Program-made: the position numbers and the translations under genes
Notes under the pieces: model-generated
The model's input: only the letters and a program-made list of their open reading frames with translations
Told to the model about the DNA's origin: nothing
Databases searched by the model: none
Shown here: positions 1-7,251 of the stretch, one piece after another
Numbering within the stretch: the first letter of the stretch is position 1
Layout: every line of letters starts with the position of its first letter
Source of the DNA: Saprospiraceae bacterium
Lineage (GTDB): Bacteria > Bacteroidota > Bacteroidia > Chitinophagales > Saprospiraceae
Direction: 5' to 3'
Assembly (NCBI GenBank): GCA_016787375.1
Contig: JAEUUM010000431.1
Location: 1-7,287, forward strand
DNA length: 7,287 bases

Positions 1-47
1 TCCTTAATTGATGCACGAAATTAGTTTAATAGTTTAGAAATCTATCA
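1..47 (-). other. Region downstream of nuoI at the window edge
   Basis: The 47 bases after the nuoI stop contain no hairpin followed by a T-run, so no terminator is visible. A 7-base direct repeat TAGTTTA occurs at 22-28 and 30-36 on the plus strand. Minus-strand TTAAGGA at 7-1 could be a ribosome site for a next gene outside the window; nuoJ would be the expected neighbour, but nothing here proves it. Confidence 0.3.
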
Positions 48-590
48 TTATTCGGCAAGTGATTGTTTTCTCTTAGAAATATCTATTCTTGCATCTATTG
101 GTTCAACAAGAAAATCTTTTCCGTATACGAAATCTTTTCTACCGTATTCCGATGGAACCAGCCTCGGTGTTAAGTAGATTGCATCCTTTGGGCATGCTTC
201 TTCACACAAACCACAATAAATGCATCTCAACATATTTATTTCATATTTTGCGGCATACTTCTCTTCTCTGTATAAGTTTTCTTCACCTCTTTTTCTTTCA
301 GCTGCATCAATTGTGATGGCTTCTGCAGGGCAAGCCAGAGCGCATAGTCCACAAGCGGTACAATTTTCTCGACCTTGTTCATCCCTTTTAAGAACATGCA
401 TTCCCCTGTAGATATCCGAAAATTCTCTCTGTACTTCCGGATATTTTAACGAAACCTTTTTTCTAAAAAGATGGCTTATTGTTATCCCCATACCTTTAAG
501 AATGGCAGGTAGATACATGTTTTCCCAAAAATTCAGGGTTCTTTTACCTGTTGAGACGTCTTTCTTTCTGTTAGATAAACTTTTGTACAT
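48..590 (-). CDS. nuoI: NADH-quinone oxidoreductase subunit I (NuoI, N6a/N6b ferredoxin)
   Basis: NuoI (TYKY/Nqo9 family, 180 residues) is an 8Fe ferredoxin-like subunit that passes electrons from NuoG to N2 in NuoB. Two CxxCxxCxxxCP motifs are present: Cys77, Cys80, Cys83, Cys87 and Cys123, Cys126, Cys129, Cys133. As in other 2[4Fe-4S] ferredoxins the last Cys of each motif is expected to serve the other cluster. The amphipathic N-terminal part (about 24-45, with YLPAILKGMGITISHLF) anchors it on the membrane, and YRGMHVLKRDEQGRENC (61-77) is the family lead-in. Met25 is an alternative start, but the ATG at 590, 3 bases after nuoH, fits the packing and family length. No Shine-Dalgarno site precedes it. 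It is the last gene in the window. Confidence 0.98.
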   Translation of the reverse strand: MYKSLSNRKKDVSTGKRTLNFWENMYLPAILKGMGITISHLFRKKVSLKYPEVQREFSDIYRGMHVLKRDEQGRENCTACGLCALACPAEAITIDAAERKRGEENLYREEKYAAKYEINMLRCIYCGLCEEACPKDAIYLTPRLVPSEYGRKDFVYGKDFLVEPIDARIDISKRKQSLAE

Positions 591-593
591 AGG

Positions 594-1631
594 TTACCAG
601 TTTAGGTAATTTTTTAGGGTTAGCCAACCACCGGTCACAAATATATTAAATAGTCCTAGTGGAATAAGTATTTGCCAACCAAGTTTCATCAATTGATCAT
701 ATCTAAACCTTGGAATTGTCCAGCGAACCCACATGAAGAAAAAGATAAAGAAAATTATTTTTGCAAACAATACAACAACACCAACAAGGGCAAAAATATT
801 TGGTGATAACCCTAATTTGCCAATAAAAGGGAAATCATATCCACCAAAAAAAACACACGCTATAACCGCGGAGGAGATGAACATGTGTATATATTCAGCA
901 AATAAGAATAATCCTAGTTTCATTGATGAATATTCTGTGTGAAAACCACCAACTAATTCAGTTTCGCACTCTGCAAGATCAAAAGGTGCTCTGTTACATT
1001 CCGCAAATGCACAAACTAAAAATATTATGAATCCCAAAGGTTGGTAAAATACGTTCCAATGCATTCCTTGTTGTTGAATAACAATATCTTTTATGCTGAG
1101 GGAGCCGGTATAAAGTAAAATTCCAATTACAGATAAACCCATTGCAAGTTCATAACTTATCATCTGAGAACTCGCCCTTACCGAACCAAGCAACGAGTAT
1201 TTGTTATTAGAAGCCCATCCACCAAGCATAATACCATAAACGCCAAGGGAAACTACCCCAAACAAGTACAACAAACCAATGTTGATATCTGCTATCTGAA
1301 GAGGGTAATTTGTCCCGTTTACGTTGATGTCAGGACCCCACGGTATAACAACTCCGGTCAATAAAGCGGTAATCATGAAAATTGACGGACCGAGAATGAA
1401 TATTGCCTTGTCCGAGGTGTTTGGAATTATTTCTTCCTTCATAAACATTTTCACACCATCTGCAACAGGTTGTAACAAACCAAACGGACCTGCGCGGTTT
1501 GGCCCAAGTCTGTCTTGTAAAAATGCAGCAACTTTTCTTTCGGCATAAGTTGAATATGCAGCCATTGTCAGGGTTACTAAAAATAGGACCAAGACAAGGA
1601 TAATCTTAACTATGAAGTAAGTACTCAGCAT
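594..1631 (-). CDS. nuoH: NADH-quinone oxidoreductase subunit H (NuoH)
   Basis: NuoH (ND1/Nqo8 family, 345 residues) is the membrane subunit that joins the two arms of complex I and forms the entry channel for quinone. About eight hydrophobic helices can be seen, roughly at 5-25, 76-98, 115-137, 156-176, 195-212, 240-264, 278-300 and 320-338. Family signatures are AERKVAAFLQDRLGPNRAG (30-48) with GLLQPVADGVKMFMKE after it, the acidic loop AECNRAPFDLAECETELVGG (210-229) with HTEYSSMK, and WVRWTIPRFRYDQLM (301-315). Cys222 replaces the more usual Ala in the PFDLxEaE segment. The ATG at 1631 is 3 bases after the nuoG stop and nuoI starts 3 bases after its own stop, so translation is probably coupled. 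No Shine-Dalgarno site is visible. Confidence 0.98.
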   Translation of the reverse strand: MLSTYFIVKIILVLVLFLVTLTMAAYSTYAERKVAAFLQDRLGPNRAGPFGLLQPVADGVKMFMKEEIIPNTSDKAIFILGPSIFMITALLTGVVIPWGPDINVNGTNYPLQIADINIGLLYLFGVVSLGVYGIMLGGWASNNKYSLLGSVRASSQMISYELAMGLSVIGILLYTGSLSIKDIVIQQQGMHWNVFYQPLGFIIFLVCAFAECNRAPFDLAECETELVGGFHTEYSSMKLGLFLFAEYIHMFISSAVIACVFFGGYDFPFIGKLGLSPNIFALVGVVVLFAKIIFFIFFFMWVRWTIPRFRYDQLMKLGWQILIPLGLFNIFVTGGWLTLKNYLNW

Positions 1632-1634
1632 AAT

Positions 1635-2621
1635 TTAACTTTCAATTTTTTTTGTAAAATCAACACCAGGCAAATTCGGTAAAATTTGCACTTGTTCTTT
1701 TGGGATCAATTTTTCAGTATGATTCTGAATTATAACTGAATGCCTGTCAATTTCAGCCGGTCCTTCAATTACCCAATCTTTGGTTAGTTTTTTATCAAAT
1801 CTGCAGGTATTACAAATAAAATCCTCCACTTCCCCATAAACGTCCTTTCTGCCTGTAACTCTGAGAACATCTTCACCCTGATACCAAAGAGTTGTTTTGC
1901 CGCTGCATTTATCACAATCACGGTGTGCATACATTGGTTTTGTATACCAAACCCTGCTTTTGAATCTGAAAGTCTTGTCAGTTAATGCTCCAACAGGGCA
2001 GACATCAATCATATTACCTGAAAAATCATTTTCAATAGCTTTTTCAATATAGGTGCTGATTTCAGAAACTTCACCTCGATTCATTACTCCATGCACCCTT
2101 TCATCTGTGAGTTGGTCAGCAACTTTTACACATCTGTAACAAAGAATACAACGTGTCATGTGTAATTGAATCTTCTCACCAATATCTATCTTGTCAAATG
2201 TCCTCTTTTCAAATTCAAAACGGGTACCTTCTTTACCATGCTCGTAGCTTAGGTCCTGAAGGTGGCATTCTCCGGCTTGATCACAAATAGGGCAATCAAG
2301 TGGGTGGTTTAGAAGAAGGAATTCAACAACTCCAGCTCTAGCCTCTTGTATTTCCGGAGACGTAGTGTTTCTAACAACCATACCATCCATTACAGTGGTT
2401 CTGCAAGATGCTACCGGCTTGGGCATTGGTCTTGGATCTTTTTCAGATCCTTGTTCTACTTTAACCAGGCATGTTCTGCAATATCCACCACTTGTTTTCA
2501 ACTTGGTGTAATAGCACATTGCAGGAGGAACAACGTGACCGCCAATCATTCTGGCAGCTTGGAGAATTGTCGTGCCATCAGGTACTTCTATGGTAATATC
2601 ATCAATGGTTACTTTTGCCAT
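1635..2621 (-). CDS. nuoG: Short NADH-quinone oxidoreductase subunit G (NuoG-like, lacks molybdopterin domain)
   Basis: This is the iron-sulfur subunit that relays electrons from NuoF to NuoI. It has only 328 residues, against roughly 780-910 in Thermus and Escherichia coli; only the N-terminal cluster-binding part is present. In order: a ferredoxin-like [2Fe-2S] N1b site (Cys36, Cys48, Cys51, Cys73); the His-Cys3 site in NHPLDCPICDQAGEC (His106, Cys110, Cys113, Cys119); and a four-Cys site in RCILCYRC (Cys158, Cys161, Cys164) with Cys208 in DVCPVGALT. Then comes an N7-like region with Cys236, Cys239, Cys270 and Cys273. The molybdopterin-oxidoreductase-like domain is absent and the stop is followed by nuoH after 3 bases, so no detached piece follows. 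A short NuoG is, as I recall, usual in Bacteroidota, so this is likely a lineage form and not a recent truncation. An A8 run sits near its 3' end (1653-1646). Confidence 0.94.
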   Translation of the reverse strand: MAKVTIDDITIEVPDGTTILQAARMIGGHVVPPAMCYYTKLKTSGGYCRTCLVKVEQGSEKDPRPMPKPVASCRTTVMDGMVVRNTTSPEIQEARAGVVEFLLLNHPLDCPICDQAGECHLQDLSYEHGKEGTRFEFEKRTFDKIDIGEKIQLHMTRCILCYRCVKVADQLTDERVHGVMNRGEVSEISTYIEKAIENDFSGNMIDVCPVGALTDKTFRFKSRVWYTKPMYAHRDCDKCSGKTTLWYQGEDVLRVTGRKDVYGEVEDFICNTCRFDKKLTKDWVIEGPAEIDRHSVIIQNHTEKLIPKEQVQILPNLPGVDFTKKIES

Positions 2622-2646
2622 GTTAATTTCTTTTCATTAATTCGTG

Positions 2647-3990
2647 TTATGCCTCGGCAACGTTATGAACATTGAAGTAATGTTTGACATCCTGAATTGA
2701 TTCTGGATTGTTTACGTATTCTTCAAATTCTTTCCTAAAATGTCTGATAGCACTTGCAACAGGCCAGGCTGCTGCATCGCCAAGGGGACATATTGTTTTA
2801 CCTTCAATTTTAGATTGAATGTCCCATAATAAATCTATGTCTTTGATGGTACCGTGTCCGTGAAGTATTTTGTGTAATATTTTTTCCATCCAACCCGTTC
2901 CTTCTCGACAAGGACTACATTGACCACAACTTTCATGGTGGTAGAACCTGGAGAAATTCCAAAGGTTTTTAACAATACTGGTGGTTTCATCCATAACAAT
3001 GAATCCACCTGAACCCAGCATGGTTCCAGTGGCAAAACCACCGTCTGCAAGTGATTCGTATGTCATTAATCTTGGATTCCCTGCAGCAGTTTTTAGTATT
3101 AAGTCAGCAGGCAGTATTGGTACAGAAGAACCTCCAGCAACAACTGCTTTGAGCTTTTTTCCGTTTTTTATACCACCACAATATTCATCAGAGTAGATAA
3201 ATTCTTCAACCGGAACACCCATTTCGATCTCATAAACACCCGGTTTATTAATGTGTCCACTGGCCGATATTAATTTAGTACCGGTAGACCTTTCTACTCC
3301 AACAGCTGCATATGCATCACCTCCATCATTCACAATAGGTACAACTGCCGCAATTGTTTCAACGTTATTCACTACAGTAGGACAACCATATAACCCGGCT
3401 ACAGCTGGAAATGGAGGTTTTATTCTTGGATTTCCTCTTTTGCCCTCAAGACTTTCAAGCAAGGCGGTCTCTTCTCCACATATGTATGCTCCAGCACCAA
3501 CCTGAACATACAAATCAAGATTGTATCCACTTCCTTTTATATTCTTTCCAAGCCAGCCGTTTTCATAAGCCTCTTTTATTGCTTTTTCCAGAATTCTTAA
3601 AACATAAAAATACTCACCTCTGATATAAATGAATGAAGTGTTGGCTCCAAGGGCATAACTTGATGTTATCATTCCCTCAATCAGTAAATGAGGTATTTTT
3701 TCCATTAAATACCTGTCCTTGAAAGTTCCGGGTTCTGATTCATCTGCATTACAAACGAGGTATCTGGCTACACCTTCAGGTTTAGCAAGGAAACTCCATT
3801 TCATACCTGTAGGAAAACCGGCACCGCCTCTGCCTCTGAGTCCTGACTTTTTAACTTCTTCAACAATTGCATCAGGATTTTTTTGCTCCAGAACTTTTTC
3901 AACTGACTTATACCCACCGGTTTTGCGGTAGACCTCATAAGTATTGATTCCCGGTACATCTATATTCTGTAGTAATAATTTCTTTCCCAT
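2647..3990 (-). CDS. nuoF: NADH-quinone oxidoreductase subunit F (NuoF, FMN/NADH site)
   Basis: NuoF (51-kDa/Nqo1 family, 447 residues, normal length) binds NADH and FMN and holds the first chain cluster, N3; it oxidises NADH and passes electrons into the enzyme. Visible motifs in order are the glycine-rich GRGGAGFPTGMKW (53-65), NADESEPGTFKDR (81-93), and GAGAYICGEETALLESLEG (165-183), which together form the FMN and NADH pocket. The cluster ligands are Cys355, Cys358 and Cys361 in ESCGQCSPCREGT and Cys401 in ICPLGD. All expected residues are present, so it should be active. It is soluble and pairs with NuoE and NuoG. The start at 3990 has no Shine-Dalgarno site; nuoG begins 25 bases after its stop. 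Confidence 0.99.
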   Translation of the reverse strand: MGKKLLLQNIDVPGINTYEVYRKTGGYKSVEKVLEQKNPDAIVEEVKKSGLRGRGGAGFPTGMKWSFLAKPEGVARYLVCNADESEPGTFKDRYLMEKIPHLLIEGMITSSYALGANTSFIYIRGEYFYVLRILEKAIKEAYENGWLGKNIKGSGYNLDLYVQVGAGAYICGEETALLESLEGKRGNPRIKPPFPAVAGLYGCPTVVNNVETIAAVVPIVNDGGDAYAAVGVERSTGTKLISASGHINKPGVYEIEMGVPVEEFIYSDEYCGGIKNGKKLKAVVAGGSSVPILPADLILKTAAGNPRLMTYESLADGGFATGTMLGSGGFIVMDETTSIVKNLWNFSRFYHHESCGQCSPCREGTGWMEKILHKILHGHGTIKDIDLLWDIQSKIEGKTICPLGDAAAWPVASAIRHFRKEFEEYVNNPESIQDVKHYFNVHNVAEA

Positions 3991-4010
3991 TTATTGAGTT
4001 ATGTTTAAAG

Positions 4011-4541
4011 TTATCCAAGCATTTTATCTACGAGATAACTCGAACTTTTTCCAGAAGATTTACAAGCATCAATGAGTGTATCAACTTTTTCAAGAGTTAG
4101 ATTTTCATAAAAATCTGCGCCAACCATCAACATTGGAGCAGTTCCACACGATCCGAGACATTCAACAGTTTTTAAAGTAAATAAACCATCTGAAGTAGTC
4201 TGACCTGGTTTAATACCCAAACGTTTACCAATGTGATTAATAACATCTTCTGCGCCCATAAGCCAACAAGAGCTGGTGTGGCACACTTCAATGACACATT
4301 TGCCCACAGGTTTTAAGTTGAACATTGAATAAAATGACGCAACCTCAAATACCTCAACCGGCTCAATATTTAAAATTTCAGCAACGTAGCTCATTGCTTC
4401 AGGACTGAGCCAACCTTCAAATTCTGATTGAGCAATGTGCAAAATAGGAATGAGAGCAGATTTATGCTTTCCTTCAGGATATCTGTTTATAATTTCCCGA
4501 ATTGTTTTTAAAGTTTCCTCGCTAAATTCTATGTTTTTCAT
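4011..4541 (-). CDS. nuoE: NADH-quinone oxidoreductase subunit E (NuoE, N1a cluster)
   Basis: NuoE (24-kDa/Nqo2 family, 176 residues) has a thioredoxin-like fold and carries the [2Fe-2S] cluster N1a beside the FMN of NuoF. The four ligands are Cys87 and Cys92 in EVCHTSSCW, then Cys128 and Cys132 in VECLGSCGTAP, spaced 5, 36 and 4 residues apart as in Thermus Nqo2. The N-terminal helical part (about 8-70) contains the usual ALIPILHIAQ and VASFYSMF stretches. It is soluble and part of the NADH-oxidising tip. The start at 4541 has an A-rich leader (AGAAAAGA) rather than a clear Shine-Dalgarno site. It lies 11 bases after nuoD and 20 bases before nuoF. Its presence with nuoF and nuoG shows a full NADH-input module. 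Confidence 0.97.
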   Translation of the reverse strand: MKNIEFSEETLKTIREIINRYPEGKHKSALIPILHIAQSEFEGWLSPEAMSYVAEILNIEPVEVFEVASFYSMFNLKPVGKCVIEVCHTSSCWLMGAEDVINHIGKRLGIKPGQTTSDGLFTLKTVECLGSCGTAPMLMVGADFYENLTLEKVDTLIDACKSSGKSSSYLVDKMLG

Positions 4542-4552
4542 TCTTTTCTACT

Positions 4553-5791
4553 TTATGCATCTAATTCTCCTGCAATCACATTTAAGCTAGACATGGTTAA
4601 AATGGCATCCGATAGCATTGATCCTTTGATTAGTTCAGGGTATGCCTGGTAAAATATAAAACATGGTCTTCTGAAATGAAGCCTATATGCTTGCCTTCCT
4701 CCATCACTCACGAGATAATAACCTAGTTCACCGTTACCACCTTCAACAGAATGATATACTTCTCCAACAGGAACATCAACCTCACCCATCACAATTTTGA
4801 AATGCCAAATTAATGCCTCCATTTTTGTATAGACATCTTGTTTTGGGGGAAGATAAAATTCTGGTACATCAACAAAATGTCTGCCTTCGGGCATGTTTTT
4901 CATCGCCTGTTCAATGATTTTGATGCTTTGTCTGATTTCTTCATTTCTTACAAGGAATCTATCATAGCAATCACCAGTTTCACCAACCGGCACCTCAAAT
5001 TCAAAATCCTGATAGGAAGAATATGGATTCATTGCCCTTACATCATAATCAACTCCTGTTGCCCTCAAATTCGGACCAGTGAAGCCATAATTTAGAGCCC
5101 TTTCAGCTGAAATTCCACCCACATTTTTAGTTCGGTCAAAAAATATCCTGTTTCTTGTTAGCAAAGAATCAAATTCGTTGAAAATTTTAGGAAACTCATC
5201 CAAAAATTCTTTTAGTTTTTGCCAAAACTTTGGAGTGAAATCTCTTTCCATACCACCTATTCTGCCTATGTTGGTGGTCAACCTTGCTCCGCATACTTCT
5301 TCGTAAATATCGTATATTTTTTCACGTAGTTGAAAGACATAGGTAAAACCAGTCAAGGCTCCTGTGTCAACCCCTAAAACAGAATTACATATTAGGTGAT
5401 CTGAAATTCTTGCGAGTTCCATGATGATTACTCTCATGTAATCCACTTTTTTTGTGGTTTTAACTCCAAGTAGTTTTTCAACTGTCATGTGCCAACCCAT
5501 GTTGTTGATAGGAGAGGAACAGTAATTTAGTCTGTCTGTAAGGGTAGTAACCTGATAAAATGGTCTGTTTTCAGCTATCTTTTCAAATGCACGGTGTATG
5601 TAACCAATAGTTGGTTCAGCATCTATTATTTTCTCACCGTCCATTTTTAGTACATTTTGAAATATACCGTGGGTGGCGGGGTGAGTAGGTCCAAGATTAA
5701 GTATGTTATAATCTTGTTGAGGCAGTTGATCCAGACTTACCGGTGAACTACCTTCCAAAATATTTGTCTTCTTTGTCAGTTCTTGTTCCAT
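4553..5791 (-). CDS. nuoD: NADH-quinone oxidoreductase subunit D (NuoD, 49 kDa, quinone site)
   Basis: NuoD (412 residues) is the 49-kDa subunit that forms most of the quinone-reduction site with NuoB and is related to the large subunit of NiFe hydrogenases. The first 30 residues are a variable leader. The core opens with NLGPTHPATHG (32-42), whose His41 matches the quinone-binding histidine, and DRLNYCSSP (86-94) supplies Tyr90, matching the quinone tyrosine; their separation of 49 residues equals that in Thermus Nqo4 as I recall it. Asn89 replaces the common Asp of DRxDY. Later family blocks are ELARISDHL (125-133), GARLTTNIGRIGG (168-180) and SVEGGNGELGYYLVSDG (348-364). The ATG at 5791 lies inside nuoC, giving a 44-base overlap; a TTG at codon 12 is the only nearby alternative I noticed. 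nuoE follows after 11 bases. Confidence 0.98.
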   Translation of the reverse strand: MEQELTKKTNILEGSSPVSLDQLPQQDYNILNLGPTHPATHGIFQNVLKMDGEKIIDAEPTIGYIHRAFEKIAENRPFYQVTTLTDRLNYCSSPINNMGWHMTVEKLLGVKTTKKVDYMRVIIMELARISDHLICNSVLGVDTGALTGFTYVFQLREKIYDIYEEVCGARLTTNIGRIGGMERDFTPKFWQKLKEFLDEFPKIFNEFDSLLTRNRIFFDRTKNVGGISAERALNYGFTGPNLRATGVDYDVRAMNPYSSYQDFEFEVPVGETGDCYDRFLVRNEEIRQSIKIIEQAMKNMPEGRHFVDVPEFYLPPKQDVYTKMEALIWHFKIVMGEVDVPVGEVYHSVEGGNGELGYYLVSDGGRQAYRLHFRRPCFIFYQAYPELIKGSMLSDAILTMSSLNVIAGELDA

Positions 5792-6272
5792 CTTGTAATG
5801 GGTATTCTTTTCTCATTGGAAAATAATTCATCTCATCCATGTTCAGTATTCTTCTAAGGTCTTTGTGCCCTTGGAAAATTGCGCCATAAAAATCGTAGGT
5901 CTCTCTTTCCATCCAATTAGCACTCGCATAAATCAGCGATGCTGTCAGAAATGTTGGATCTTCAGAAGAAGCAAAAGTCTTGATTCTTAATCTTATATTA
6001 TTGATTAAAGAATGCAGATGGTAAATGACACCAATCTCCCTATGCTTATTGTTTGGATAATGTATGCCACAAATGTCGGTCAGGAAATCAAATTTAAGAA
6101 TTTCATCATCACGAAGAAACAATAATAAATCTATGATACATTCTTTATTGATCGTTATGGTCAAAATATCATAAGGATGATCGAATTCGAGTAAATTGAT
6201 TCCAATTCTTTCCCTTATCCGTTCGAGGATGTAGGAATGATTGATCTCAAGAGTATTGGTTATGTTCTGCAT
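5748..6272 (-). CDS. nuoC: NADH-quinone oxidoreductase subunit C (NuoC, 30 kDa type)
   Basis: NuoC (174 residues) is the 30-kDa subunit of the connecting module; it carries no cofactor and packs against NuoD and NuoB. The family signature lies in the C-terminal half: SANWMERETYDFYG (117-130, with Glu122, Arg123, Glu124, Asp127 and Gly130), then GHKDLRRIL (135-143) and FPMRKEYPL (151-159). The first 100 residues are rich in Ile and Leu and poorly conserved, as is usual in this family. It starts one base into the nuoB stop codon. Its last 14 codons overlap the start of nuoD in another frame. It is a stand-alone protein, not the NuoCD fusion found in Escherichia coli. Assignment is firm from the signature and its place between nuoB and nuoD. 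Confidence 0.96.
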   Translation of the reverse strand: MQNITNTLEINHSYILERIRERIGINLLEFDHPYDILTITINKECIIDLLLFLRDDEILKFDFLTDICGIHYPNNKHREIGVIYHLHSLINNIRLRIKTFASSEDPTFLTASLIYASANWMERETYDFYGAIFQGHKDLRRILNMDEMNYFPMRKEYPLQDGTRTDKEDKYFGR

Positions 6273-6814
6273 TACATTATACCGTATGAAGCCATTAATT
6301 CTTTATATTCTTCGGAGTTTCTTCGTCTTAAAGGTTCGTTTTTGACTAGTTCCTGAATTTTCAGAATTCCGTCAATAATTTGTTCTGGTCTGGGAGGACA
6401 TCCTGGAACATAAACGTCAACAGGCACAACTTTGTCGATTCCTTGCAGGACGCTGTAGGTGTCAAATATTCCTCCACTCGAAGCGCAGGCTCCAACAGCT
6501 ATTACCCATCTGGGCTCAGCCATTTGTAAATATACTTGCCTCACAATAGGCCCCATTTTTTTTGCTATAGTTCCCATTACCATAAGCAAGTCCGCTTGTC
6601 TTGGGCTAAAACTTAGACGTTCTGCACCGAATCTGCCCAAATCATAATTCGAAGCCATTGTTGCCATAAATTCAATTCCACAGCATGAAGTGGCAAAAGG
6701 TAAAGGCCATATTGAATTTGCTCTTGCAAGTCCAATTACTTTATCAAGGGAGGTTGCAAAATAACCTTCTCCCGCGTGCCCATTTGGTGTATCTACTAAT
6801 TTTACATTACTCAT
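6272..6814 (-). CDS. nuoB: NADH-quinone oxidoreductase subunit B (NuoB, N2 cluster)
   Basis: NuoB (PSST/Nqo6 family, 180 residues) is the connecting subunit that binds N2, the last [4Fe-4S] cluster, which reduces quinone. The four ligands are visible: the adjacent pair Cys44-Cys45 in TSCCGIEFM, Cys110 in VGACASSGG and Cys139 in VPGCPPRPE. Their spacing is the same as in Thermus Nqo6 as I recall it. The basic stretch around 83-93 and the SPRQADLLMV motif (70-79) are also family features. It is a soluble subunit that docks on NuoH, NuoD and NuoI at the membrane surface. The ATG at 6814 gives a normal length; a weak AAGGA lies about 14 bases upstream, too far to be a convincing ribosome site. 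The stop codon overlaps the nuoC start by one base (TAATG), which suggests translational coupling. An A8 run lies within the coding strand at 6563-6556. Confidence 0.98.
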   Translation of the reverse strand: MSNVKLVDTPNGHAGEGYFATSLDKVIGLARANSIWPLPFATSCCGIEFMATMASNYDLGRFGAERLSFSPRQADLLMVMGTIAKKMGPIVRQVYLQMAEPRWVIAVGACASSGGIFDTYSVLQGIDKVVPVDVYVPGCPPRPEQIIDGILKIQELVKNEPLRRRNSEEYKELMASYGIM

Positions 6815-6835
6815 TTCAGAAAGTTTTTCCTTAGA

Positions 6836-6849
6836 ACATCTTTAGATGT
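6836..6849 (-). repeat. Small inverted repeat between nuoA and nuoB
   Basis: The minus strand reads ACATCT AA AGATGT, a perfect 6-base inverted repeat with a 2-base centre (or a 5-base stem with a 4-base loop). It is the only notable structure in the 43-base gap between nuoA and nuoB. It is too short and too AT-rich to be a terminator, and no T-run follows it. It could be a minor mRNA structure or a chance event. Confidence 0.3.
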
Positions 6850-6857
6850 AGTATTGT

Positions 6858-7229
6858 TTACTCCCACTTGAGGGCACCCTTTTTAATTATATAAATGAAT
6901 CCCATTAAAAGGACAGCCATAAAAATCATCATTTCAATAAAACCTGCAAACCCCACTTCTTTAAATGACATAGCCCAAGGATATAAAAATATAAGTTCAA
7001 CATCAAACAACACAAATAAAATTGCAGTTAGAAAGTATTTAATGGAGAATGGAAGGCGAGCATTCCCTTTTGAGTCAATACCACATTCAAATGCTTCTAA
7101 TTTATCAGCAGTTTTTCTTTTTGGACCTAAATAATGTGTTGCCACCATTGTTGTAATTACAAAGCCCGCACCAACTGCAAACTGCATTAAAATTGGAATG
7201 TATTCACTAAGATGATTTGGTTGTTCCAT
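6858..7229 (-). CDS. nuoA: NADH-quinone oxidoreductase subunit A (NuoA)
   Basis: This is the small membrane subunit of complex I, 123 residues long. It sits next to NuoH and helps form the quinone cavity and the interface between the membrane and peripheral arms. Three hydrophobic helices are visible at about residues 10-33, 63-86 and 93-115. The loop between the first two contains the family motif FECG (47-50, with the conserved Cys49), and helix 2 carries FDVE (75-78) followed by FLYPWA. The C-terminus GALKWE is also typical. The ATG at 7229 gives a normal family length; no Shine-Dalgarno site precedes it. It is the first gene of the cluster and lies directly behind a putative promoter. nuoB follows after 43 bases. 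The identification is secure from the motifs and the neighbours. Confidence 0.97.
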   Translation of the reverse strand: MEQPNHLSEYIPILMQFAVGAGFVITTMVATHYLGPKRKTADKLEAFECGIDSKGNARLPFSIKYFLTAILFVLFDVELIFLYPWAMSFKEVGFAGFIEMMIFMAVLLMGFIYIIKKGALKWE

Positions 7230-7251
7230 ATGCTGGTTTTCTAAAGAATTG

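Noticed and set aside
1..47. Possible terminator or start of a further gene after nuoI
   Set aside because: No stem with a T-run is present. The ATG overlapping the nuoI stop reads only four codons, and the GTG at 16-14 cannot be followed beyond the window.
846..853. Eight-base homopolymer inside nuoH as a programmed slippage site
   Set aside because: The frame continues intact on both sides through conserved membrane helices, and such runs are expected in an AT-rich genome.
1635..1653. Frameshift or assembly error truncating nuoG
   Set aside because: nuoH starts 3 bases after the stop and shows no leftover coding sequence from a longer NuoG; the short form also fits what I recall of Bacteroidota.
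2622..2637. Tiny frame MKRN between nuoF and nuoG
   Set aside because: Four codons in an AT-rich gap; expected by chance, and no leader-peptide feature is visible.
2346..2675. 109-codon plus-strand frame across the nuoG/nuoF junction, and other plus-strand frames of 60-85 codons
   Set aside because: They lie opposite strongly conserved nuo genes, have no family motifs, and look like antisense shadows of those genes.
2835..3050. 71-codon minus-strand frame within nuoF
   Set aside because: It is an out-of-frame reading of the conserved FMN/iron-sulfur region of nuoF, with no independent signal.
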